This document shows positions 1 through 8,835 of a stretch of 54,379 nt of DNA, piece by piece. The notes below the pieces were generated by a model. That model made no database searches. It saw nothing but the letters and a program-made list of their open reading frames with translations, and was not told the DNA's origin. The DNA is from Phoronis australis. Its lineage: Eukaryota; Phoronida; Phoronidae. The stretch spans positions 941,338-995,716 of the forward strand of contig NMRA01000025.1 of the NCBI GenBank assembly GCA_002633005.1. The letters are read 5' to 3'. The position numbers and the translations under genes were made by a program. The number at the start of each line of letters is the position of its first letter. Position 1 is the stretch's first letter.

Positions 1-130
1 GGGCTTGCAATGACCAAGTACAGGGCTTGCAATGACCAAGTACAGGGCTTGCAATGACCAAGTACAGGGCTTGCAATGACCAAGTACAGGGCTTGCAATG
101 ACTAAGTACAGGGCTTGCAATGACCAATTA
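1..130. repeat. 22-bp satellite made from a hAT-like transposon end
   Basis: Five full copies and a sixth partial copy of a 22-bp unit (gggcttgcaatgaccaagta plus ca) start at 1, 23, 45, 67, 89 and 111. One copy has a single C-to-T change. The array runs off the left edge, so its true length is unknown. With the CA of the previous unit, each unit reads CAGGGCTTGCAATGACCAA, which matches the terminal sequence of the MITE at 24779-25036. The last copy leads into the body of another copy of that MITE. Confidence 0.9.
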
Positions 131-357
131 TAAAAGTAGAGGAAAGTTTTCCAGGTTATGTATCGTTCCAAAAATTAATAGGCTTGTGTGACAGAAATAT
201 TCTTTGTTGTAAAATTTAACTGAAATAAATGTTTTTGCATGTCAAAATAATGATAAAAAGAGTGGAAAAAAAAGAGGAAACTGGAAATCAAGTATTAAAG
301 AGGAAATTGAAACCAAAATAAGAAATCCTCTTAAAAGAAGAAAAATTCCAAGCCCTG
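109..357 (-). mobile_element. hAT-like MITE, copy 1
   Basis: This non-autonomous element has no coding capacity. Its right end is ATTCCAAGCCCTG at 345-357 and its left end is CAGGGCTTGCAATGACCAA from 109, an imperfect pair of terminal inverted repeats. The body, rich in runs resembling AAGAGGAAA, is the reverse complement of the element at 24779-25036. The CAGGG start is typical of hAT superfamily ends (family knowledge). I did not find a clear 8-bp target duplication; the left side is obscured by the amplified end. Confidence 0.65.
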
Positions 358-557
358 GGTAGAACAGTGTTCTAAAAATGAAATGCAATTAGAAAGTTCA
401 GTTTGAAACACAGCACTACAAATACCACCTAACATGTACTTCTACACAAGTTCATATGAAAACAACTTTGTTGTTGAAAATGTCCGAACACCTAAAACAG
501 CCGTGACCATAACTAGACAAAGTGATGACAATGCCAGAACAATGAGCTTCTACTCAC

Positions 558-3500
558 TCCCGCGCCGCCTTCATCATATCTTCTACAAACTTTGACGCAT
601 TTTTCTTCTTTGATGGACCAATGATAACCTCGCCACTGAAGAAGTTAGAAGAGTAAATGAAACAGCCAACTGTCAACATGCAGTAAAATGTCACTCACTT
701 ATGACACAATATGGCTGACACTTGAAACTTTACAATCTTTTCCATGAAACATATAACAGCTCCAAATCACATGATATTCCACACAGGGGCAGATCTAGCA
801 TTTTGAGTTAGGGGGGCCAGGCAGAGTATTAGCCAGGATTTTGCCTGTCAGACATTCGCACCCCCCCGAACTTCCAAATGGAATATGGGAGAAATTTTAG
901 GGGTGCCATGGCCCCCTTGCACCCCCACCCCCTAAATCCGTCACTGCCACAGTTACCATCAAACAAAGTTTTGCTAACTTGTGCGCATTTACAACAATAT
1001 TAGAAGCCATCGAAAATGAGAAAGGGGAATTGTGGGAATCATTTTTGTTCGAATTTGATGAGATTTTAGAGTAGATATCATTTAGGCCATATGAACAATA
1101 TTCAAACAGAGCGTTGAAATGCACCCACAATTGCACCGTATACGGTATTCTTCTAGGGTTGTTTATTGGTACCATAAAGTAGCCTGTAGAGGGCATATAT
1201 GTAGTATGTTGTACTTTGCAAAATGGAAAGGCATGGTCAATGTCTCCTCAATACGTTGAGGACCTTTGAACATACAGAGGTAAACGAAAAAAAATAAAAT
1301 TGCCACTAGGTGGCACACCAGTAGTCAGCTCTGTTGGAACGTCATCGTCATCTGTTGTCAACATCAAATAAATACACTAAATTTGGTAAAGATCCTTCAA
1401 ACGATTTAAAAGATACAGCCATAGGCACTAAAAAACTTCCACTAGGAGACGCCACAGTACTCGAAATTGGCGGAAAATCATCATCAGCCGTCCACTTCAT
1501 AGTAAGAACATACGTGCTAACTTTCACAATCATCCCTTGAGCGGTTTGGTTGATAGAGGGGTGGACGCAAAAAAAACAGACTCAAAAACAGTAAAATGGC
1601 CACTACGTAGCGCAAACTACCTTGAATCCATCGGAAAACGGGAGGACAGTGTCATCTCACTAATAGGTCCTCGGAAAATCATAATCATCCATCCACTTCA
1701 GAGTAAAAAGTAACATACATGCCAATTTTCACAATTATCCTAAAAGCGGTTTGGTTGATAGACGAGTGGACGCCAAAAACAGATTCGAAAACAGTAAAAA
1801 TGGCCACTAGGTGGTGCAAACTAGGTCGAATCCATCTGAAAACGGAGAGATAGCGTCATCTCATTAACAGATGCCTGTATGCCAAATTTTATGAAAATAC
1901 GTTGAGGACCTTTGAATGTACAGAGGTAAACGTAAAAAAAAAAAATTGCCACTAGGTGGCACACCAGTTGTCAGATCTGTCCGAAAGTCGTAGTCCTTTG
2001 TTGTTAACATTATATAAATGCCCTTACTAAATTTAGTAAAGATCATGCACACGGTTTAGGAGATACAGCCATAGGCGCAAAAAAAAAACTGCCACTAGGA
2101 GGCGCCACAGTAGTCGAAGTCGTCGGAAAATCATTGTCAGCTATCGACTTTATAGTAAGAACATACATGCTAATTTTCACAATCATCCATTGAGCAGTTT
2201 GGTTGATAGACGGGTGGATGCAAAAAAACAGACTCGAATACAGTAAAAATGGCCACCAGGTGGTGCAAACTACATCGAATCCATCCGAAAACGGGAGTAT
2301 GGCTTCAACTCACTAATAGGTGCCTATATACCAAATTTTATGAAAATCCCTTCAGGACTTTTGAAGATACAGAGGTAAATGTAAAAAAAATAAAATTGCC
2401 ACTAGGGGGCACACCGGTAGTCCAATCCGTCCGAAAGTTTGCTCATGCTGCCGATTCAGGGAAGGAACACATGAGCAAAATTTCATGACCATACGTCAAG
2501 GCGTTTTGGAGATAGAGCAGCGGACGCTGGACGGACGGAGATGACGGCATAATGCGTCCACATATAAATATGTGGGCGCAAAAAAATGACATCAAGGTTT
2601 TATTTCATTAATTGGTATTTGCTTATATTACAAACTGTTTTGCAGAAGAAAGGACAACAGTCACTAACAGGTATCTTGAATTTTGAGAACTAGTTCGAAG
2701 CCTGTTTTCAGTAGCAAAAATGTTTCTCAAAAGTCGAGACCCTATACTGAAAAAATGTGTTTTTTAATTATTTTTTATCATATAAATGTCTGGAGTCATT
2801 TCACTTCATGAAACTTAGTCTTTAGACTAACAATTGTAGGCTTGATTGACATCACTACAATTTTTAAAAATTGTAATATGACATAAAATCCAGCTGCAGA
2901 CATAAACCGAGCCCATCTGTCTGTTGTTAAAAGAACAAATCTCCCTTGTTTTTCTACATTTTAACAAAACACAGACACTACGGCTGCGTATACCAATCTC
3001 ATCTTCACTTACAAAAATTCAAAATTACCAAAAACAATCATCACTGGTGTCCTCATAAGTGTGTGTTGAGTGTCACGCTACTCAGACTGTTGTACAAAGA
3101 GTTGATCATGTAACCCTCCTCATCTCTGTTCATGTGAGGAGACCAGGGGAGTTACAAGATCAGCTCTTTATATAACAGTTTGACTACAGCGATGATGGAC
3201 TGTCGAAAATTTCTGAGGTAATTTTGAATATTTGAGAGGCAATAAGTGAAGACGAAATTTATTATCATTCAAGCACCTTCCTAATGAAGCCTTTTCTTGG
3301 GGTGAGATGATACACATTGCATTTTATTATATTTAAGAGGAATTCCATTATTTTTAACTTTATTCTCACTTGCCAATTTTTTTCTTGAATATAAGCAAGT
3401 TAACTTACCATTTGTACCAATTGCACGATAAGATTCCAACTATTGAATGATCCTGATTTGTTTGCTAGATCAATATATCAATAGTACTCGTGAAAAGAAA

Positions 3501-6500
3501 CAAATAAATCGCAACTTTGTGCAACACCTAAAGGCAAAAATTGAAACTAAGAATAGAATCAAAGTAAGCCATGACAAATCTACATCAAAATCAGTTGCTG
3601 CTGCATTGCGTTTCCATCACAATTTGATTAATCGCCATACCCTTGCCATTTACTGAGTTCACAATTTGATTAATCGCCATACCCTTGCCATTTACTGAGT
3701 TCAGGCTAAAGCAAGAAATAAAAAACCTCCCTGCAGCAAGAAAATACAAACTGCAGAAACCATCCAATAGCTTTACCTTTCAAGGCCAGTAAATATCAGC
3801 ATTCAACTAACCTTTCCTCTGAGCCACCAGCATAGTATTCATTTCCTTGATTTTCGTCCTTTTTTTCTGCTTGCTTTAATCCACCAATAGTACCAAACCT
3901 GCATTGAACCACAACATTATCACAAGGCTATTCAATAGTTCACTTTCTGCCACCAAAATCAAAAAAATTTGAACAAAGCAAAAATAAAGTTTAAGGAAAG
4001 TCAGTTCATTTGCCATTTCTCTGCAAATAGAGACAAATATTTTCCAGCACCAGGGCCCTCGTTGATCGGAGAGGAAAGCTGGCTGTGACTTCTGATGAGA
4101 ATTTTTTCGTACAAGGAGAAAATTCTACCTCCTGATCACCATCAATGGTACCCCCACCATGCTGCAAGCTCTCATAGGCTCTGCCTCATTTTGTGCTTTT
4201 CCAAATTGTCACCTGTGTGGGTGATTTGAACCTCAAGGGGAGTTTTTTAATCACTTGAGGGGAATTTTGGGGGCTCGTGAGGGCAATTTCGCGTGATTTT
4301 TCAATATTTTTCAGAGGGGGACAGGGCTGATATTTAGCCCCAAAATCGAGGGATTGAGGGCCCTGAGTACTCCATTTTTGGCATATCCCATATATTGCAC
4401 AGTCCTAGTTGTTCTGTGCAATAGTTAGAAATGATACCTGGAAGGTTTACTTGTCCTCTGCGGTGGTGGTGATGCAGATCTGACAGGAGGTTGAACAGGA
4501 GGTGGAAGTTCATCGGCATCCGGACCTTCATCAAAGAATCTGGCTAGGGCAATCTGAAACAAAAAAATGACTACTTACACATTGGTCGGGCGCAACAAGC
4601 AAAAGGGAGACTAGTATAGAAATACTGACAGATTCTGAGGGTTATATTAGGTCACATGGATAGAGGGGGAGCAATAAGGCCGAAGGAAGGTTTGAATGTC
4701 GGTTACCAAATGAATGCGAGGAAGAAAAGGAGATCGAATTTATTTATTTATTTAAACTTCTTTAAAAGACTGGGTGATGATGTTTAACAAGGGCATAAGA
4801 TCAAAATACAACTTTATCTTACTGCTTTCCCCGTTCGATCCACAAACATCCGAAGAAGCTGTGTAACTTGTGTATTGCCACTGCGTATTCACTTTTACTA
4901 CCAACTTTTGCATGGAGATGAAGTTTTCCCTGTCAGGTTAAGGTGTGTGGCAGTTAATTTGGGCAAGATTACAAGTGGCTGGGACCAAATATAGCCAGCC
5001 AGCTAACTGTATGAAGACTATCATCAAAATACAGATGGGTACCACTGTGTGTTGAGCTCCGTTAGACCACGAAATTTCACACAGCCCAGGTAGTTGAACT
5101 CGTAACCTTGATGTGAAACTTTAATTAAAATGTAACAAAGAAAAGTTTGTCGTCATTTTGAAAACAGTGCAGTTATGTTACGTGCATGCACCATTTTCTA
5201 AAATTTTGCGACATCTCTTGGGAGATGATGACAACTTCAGTCAGCAGCAAAATTTGTTCCGAAATTTGGTTAGCTGGTATTAAAATACTAAAAACTTGTA
5301 ACGAAATACAACCAGTTCCACTAATTTGTTGTGACATGTACGCAAGCTCGTGAAAGAAACATTTGATTGACGAATCGGTGAAAACAGAAAGTGGCCAACA
5401 GGTGACACAATATTTCATGGCGCTGAAAACCGACACAAAAGACTGCATCAACAACCAATAAATAATTTAGTATACTCAAGGAAGATTGTAGTTTTATTTT
5501 TGTGTCAGATTTTATTAGGCCATTTTTTACCCACATTGGTGCAAAGCTGTATATTTAGCATGCAGCTTTGCACCAAAGCTACGTGGCGAGCTGCCCAGAT
5601 ATTTACACGCAAGGGAAACACTGTTACACAGGGGGCAGAGCATGATCAATATATCCCTCCTGAGACGTTTGAGTACATCTCTGACTTTGGTTCGTGGATA
5701 TCACCTCAGCCTCAGGCTTAACTGGGTGCCACTGTGGAAAAAATCAACACGTCATTGCTGTTTGACAGTATATTTGACAGCTGGAACACTGCCTGGTGCG
5801 TCCAAAAGCCATTCGGCTAATGAGAAAATTCTTATTGATTGGTATATGATTTGGAAGTGCTTTATTTGACTGTAAGTAATGCACGGAAACAGAAATTCAT
5901 TCAACACTGACACTGTCATCGACATCGGTATGCCGACAGTTAGGCAACACGTAGCCCTTCGGTTGGCCATTTACATTTAGGGGCTACATAGGCAATGACC
6001 ATCGCCTCTGTAGGCCCGAACCAGAGGCGATGCAGAGGCTATAGGCGCTCTGTACGCCGGAAGCTTTTCGTCGAATTATGCCTCGCACCGACTAAACCAT
6101 CAAAGACACGTTGTTATAAATACCTTTTGCGCATAGAGGAACACCTTAGGAGGTTGTCAATGTGCTTAAGTCCTTCCAACTCGAACAAATACTCCCATTA
6201 TGAAACTTTTTCTTCGATCAGTCCCTATTTCAGTTCTCAAAATCGTGAAATCAAAATTTTCATTTTTTTTTAACCAGGCCGAAGGTCAGAAGTTGCGATC
6301 CTACCGGCGAACTTTGAAAGCTGAAGTTCCCGCCCTTTGCGTACGTGCTGCCGGGAACCAGCCGTGCATTTGCCGTGTTGTTAAACATTAAAATGTCAAA
6401 TATGTGCACAAAGACTATTAAATGTCATATCAACAGCATTTATTTTTATCAAATACAAACAATAATTCATTGAAATATAAACAGTTTCAAGTAACGCCAA

Positions 6501-8280
6501 TTAAAGACAAGTATAAGTGGTGGCATTTTGGAAACGAACATTTGACTGACAAGACCGCAATGGCTCACCTTTGGCCTATTCAAAAATTGAGGTTATGAAG
6601 TCACATCACCTAGCGAGCGCGGTAAAAATTGGAGCGTGCGCAGTACAAAAATTTTGATTTCACTATTTTGGGAACTGAAATAGGGACTGCTCGAAGAAAA
6701 AGTTTCATAACGGGAGTATTTGTTCGAGTTGGAAGGACTTAAACACATCGACAACCTCCTAAGGTGTTCCTCTATGCGCAAAAGGTATTTATAACAATGT
6801 GGCTTTGATGGTTTAGTCGGTGCAAGGCATAATTCGCCGAAAAGCTTCCGGCGTACAGAGCGCCTATAGCCTCTGCATCGCCTCTGGTTCGGGCCAACAG
6901 AGGCGATGGTCATTGCCTAGGGGCTACAGTACTTCTGTTGTGAAAGTGCTTCCGGTGAATCACATATGAGCCTCTGTTAGCCACTCGCTAACGGGCAATT
7001 GCCTATTAGCTGAATGGTTAGCACGCTCGCCGGTTAAATCGGGGTTGCTGGTTCGATTCCCGAGGTCGGGCAATCTCGGCTATTACGACAAATGGCGTAG
7101 TCGGCAAACGGATGATCTACCGATGAAGCACTGCCAACTAGTACCCACGGACCTCGGGACAGCGCGCGTTGAAGGTTCCAGGAGTCAAGGACCTGTATGA
7201 GAGACGACCTTGTGTTCACCTGTGTTGTGGTGGTAAAGGTACCAAGGGACGTTGATGACCTGTATGCGAGACATCCTGGTGTTCACCTTCCTGTCGTGTG
7301 CCCGTTCCGTAGGAAAGGGGGGAATGTTGTAGATGTGCTTCCGGTGAATTATATGAGCCTCTGTTAGCTACTCGCTAACGGGCAATTGCCTATTAGCTGA
7401 ATGGTTAGCACGCTTGCCGGTTTTATGGGGGTCGTAGGTTCGATCCCCGGGTCGGGTAATCTCGGCTATTACTACAATTGGCGTAGTCGGCAAACGGATG
7501 ATATACCGATGAAGCACTTCATAGACCCTGGGTCCTGAGACAGCACCCTTGTTGGTAGGGTACAGGCATAATGTAAGGTGCATGTACAGGCATAATGTAA
7601 GGTGCATGTACAGACAGGGTGTAAGGTACGTGTACAAGCATAATGTAAGGTACGTGTGCAGGCATGGCGTAAGGTGCATGTACAGGCATAATGTAAGGTA
7701 CACCTAGTTGGCTGATGGCGTGCTTGTTGATAGGAAAGGGGGGAATGTTGTGAAAGTGCTTCCGGTGAATCACATATGAGCCTCTGTTAGCCACTCGCTA
7801 ACGGGCAATTGCCTATTAGCTGAATGGTTAGCACGCTCGCCGGTTAAATCGGGGTCGCTGGTTCGATTCCCGAGGTCGGGCAATCTCGGCTATTACGACA
7901 CTTCCATTCGCTTCCTGTACGGATTTCATTACATATATTTTAAACGGGCGGTAGGCCAAATCCGGCCACCGATTTTGAATTTTCACATCGTCAAAAATAC
8001 AGTCCACGCTTAAAATTATCACTTAAAAAGTGCTTACTTTCTTCATTGTAATTGCCTAGCCGACGGTCAAAATGAAAAAGGACTGTGTCATGCTGTTTCC
8101 TTGCCTCTGTCAAATCAGTTTGGCACTTACAAAACCAATCAAAAGCAATCAAACTTATTTTAAAGAAGTATTTACATCAAGCTTCCAAGCGGATGATTCT
8201 AGATAGAACTGGGCTCTTTCTTTCTCTACTGCAGTTACGTTAATGAACTCAGACAGCAAACTACTTCGATCTGTGTCCAT
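558..8280 (-). CDS. NSFL1C: p47 / NSFL1C-like p97 adaptor, N-terminal exons (gene continues beyond left edge)
   Basis: Four coding exons on the minus strand: 8176-8280, 4438-4553, 3812-3898 and 558-635. All have GT/AG borders and matching phases, giving 128 codons plus 2 nt. Exon 1 (residues 1-35, start MDTDRSSLL) and the start of exon 2 form a UBA domain: the helix ending YLESSAWKLD followed by IALARFFDEG matches the p47 pattern FFLES.GW.L.IALA.FYE. Exon 2 then becomes a proline-rich linker. Exons 3-4 contain RFGTIGGL, EYYAGGSEERSG and IIGPSKKK, the conserved stretch before the SEP domain. The SEP and UBX domains are missing here and should lie left of position 1; exon 4 ends at a clean GTGAGT donor (552-557), not at a true stop. 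Members of this family link p97/VCP to membrane fusion and ubiquitin handling. The UBA domain favours NSFL1C over UBXN2A/B, which lack it. The start codon is 555 bp from that of the divergent gene. Confidence 0.9.
784..950. mobile_element. hAT-like MITE remnant
   Basis: The left end reads CAGGGGCAGATCTAG and then TTAGGGGGG. The right end, read on the other strand, is GTGGCAGTGACGGATTTAGG and then GGGTGGGGG. This gapped inverted-repeat pair with a GGATTTAGGGGG-type subterminal motif is typical of degraded hAT MITEs. It lies in intron 3 of the p47 gene and has no coding capacity. The exact right border is uncertain. Confidence 0.5.
1200..2585 (+). repeat. Monomer-repeat element carrying CCACTAGG(T/G)GGCAC motifs
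   Basis: About three to four diverged monomers of roughly 300-450 bp share the segments GCCACTAGGTGGCAC, TTGGTTGATAGACGGGTGGA, AAATTTTATGAAAAT and AATCCATCCGAAAACGGGAG. The right end has ACGGACGGAGATGACGGCAT followed by a near-perfect palindrome at 2554-2579 (GCGTCCACATAT / ATATGTGGGCGC). The same family occurs in the opposite orientation at 18560-18850 and 20240-20790. Short accidental ORFs inside it are not genes. It lies in intron 3 of the p47 gene; the superfamily is not recognised. Confidence 0.75.
1303..2412 (+). promoter_or_regulatory. Three CTCF-consensus-like motifs in a repeat
   Basis: CCACTAGGTGGCAC at 1303-1316 and 1949-1962 and CCACTAGGGGGCAC at 2399-2412 each fit the bilaterian CTCF core consensus CCASYAGRKGGCRS at every position. 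Weaker versions with one or two changes occur near 1803, 2091 and 2253. The sequence match is direct; binding is inference. Confidence 0.4.
3619..3702. repeat. 42-bp perfect tandem duplication
   Basis: The segment starting acaatttgattaatcgccat and ending tttactgagttc occurs at 3619-3660 and again at 3661-3702 without differences. It lies in p47 intron 3, about 110 bp downstream (in gene direction) of exon 3, and does not touch the coding exon. The perfect identity suggests a recent event or an assembly slip. Confidence 0.9.
4051..4365. mobile_element. MITE with CAGGGCCCTC termini
   Basis: The left end CAGGGCCCTCgttgat at 4051 and the right end attGAGGGCCCTG at 4365 are inverted repeats with a perfect 10-bp core. 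The 315-bp body is G-rich with repeated AATTTTGGGGG- and GATTTTTCA-like runs and does not code. It sits in p47 intron 2, 73 bp from exon 2. The same terminal motif reappears at 54101. No target-site duplication was found, so the superfamily (hAT-like) is only a guess. Confidence 0.6.
5989..6919. mobile_element. Foldback element with about 270-bp inverted arms
   Basis: The left arm (5989-6260) and right arm (6650-6919) are reverse complements with only scattered differences. As a result the same short reading frame (start MTIASVGPNQRRCRGYRRS) appears on both strands. Each arm starts TAGGCAATGAC and contains an 11-bp subterminal palindrome (CATCGCCTCTG / CAGAGGCGATG, at 6000-6032 on the left). 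The middle (6261-6649) is unique and non-coding. The element lies in p47 intron 1. The reading frames are by-products of the repeat, not genes. Confidence 0.8.
6946..7900 (+). repeat. Tandem multimer of tRNA-like SINE units
   Basis: Three units start with gtgcttccggtgaat at 6946, 7335 and 7756 (spacing 389 and 421 bp); the third is truncated near 7900. Each unit has a tRNA-like head: A-box-like TTAGCTGAATGGTTAGCACG followed by B-box-like GGTTCGATTCC (7052, 7438 and 7860). In the first copy the ends TTGCC and GGCAA can pair as in an acceptor stem, but the T-stem is mispaired, so I do not call functional tRNA genes. Units 1 and 2 end in a shared aggaaaggggggaatgttgt. Located in p47 intron 1. 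Confidence 0.75.
7560..7705. repeat. 24-bp minisatellite
   Basis: Six diverged copies of a unit close to tacaggcataatgtaaggtg plus catg lie inside the second SINE unit. They account for the periodic peptide seen on the minus strand, which is not a gene. The first and third SINE units lack the array, so it expanded within one unit and explains its extra length. Confidence 0.85.
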
Positions 8281-8835
8281 TTTTATGCCGGAAGTAAACG
8301 ATGTTTTGCGTCTCCGAATAGAAATAACTTACAAGTTTGAAAAATAACAAAAAATCGATTTTGAAGCTCTCAGTCTTTAAATCTGGACAAAATAAAATAT
8401 CGAACCAGTTTCATTCAATTTCTGAGTTTAATAGCATGAATCTTTTAGAATTTTTGTGACAGACTGCAACGAATATTGAAATCGAAAAGGTTAACAGGTG
8501 AGTGGAAGAATGGACTTTAGAAAATAAATAGGGAAGACTAGGTTGAATATTGAAGAGCTTACTTGACAGTATGACAAAATATTTTAATTTTGGTTACATA
8601 TAGTTATAAATAGAATTTATTTTTAAGCCATATACACTAGAACTAGCATTTTGTGAGTTGAGTGAAAAATGTTTGTTCCTGTTTAACAATTTGTCACCCC
8701 TAACAATAGCCCTTCCCACTCGTCATGTTTCACAACAACTGAGGACAAGGAACAAAATGTCGAGTAGCGCACTCGTTAGCTTGTTTTGAGAAAAACTAAG
8801 TTTGGGGGATTGGGTTGTTGGCGTGTCAGGCAAAG
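8281..8835. promoter_or_regulatory. Divergent promoter between p47 and the Pil1-like gene
   Basis: The minus-strand p47 start codon (8278-8280) and the plus-strand Pil1-like start codon (8836-8838) are 555 bp apart, so both 5' UTRs and promoters must share this interval unless upstream non-coding exons exist. An exact ETS/GABP-type site CCGGAAGT lies at 8288-8295, immediately 5' of the p47 start codon. No TATA box stands out in an otherwise AT-rich stretch. Bidirectional use is inferred from geometry. Confidence 0.55.
8757..8789 (+). other. Possible upstream ORF before the Pil1-like gene
   Basis: An ATG at 8757 opens ten codons (MSSSALVSLF) and stops at 8789, 46 bp before the main start codon. 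Its context aaaATGT is weaker than that of the main start (caaagATGG, with A at -3 and G at +4). If the transcript begins upstream of 8757, it could reduce translation of the main frame. The transcription start is unknown. Confidence 0.3.

Noticed and set aside
5995-6273. 92-codon ORF with a basic, protein-like sequence, repeated on the opposite strand at 6593-6913
   Set aside because: Both copies are the arms of one inverted repeat. No domain is recognised and the frame is not extended by splicing.
7002-7080. Functional tRNA gene
   Set aside because: A and B boxes are present, but the T-stem is mispaired and the sequence recurs as the head of a repeated unit, so it is a SINE.
6946-7706. CRISPR-like array of spaced repeats
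   Set aside because: The genome is eukaryotic. Repeats are directly tandem without unique spacers of constant size.
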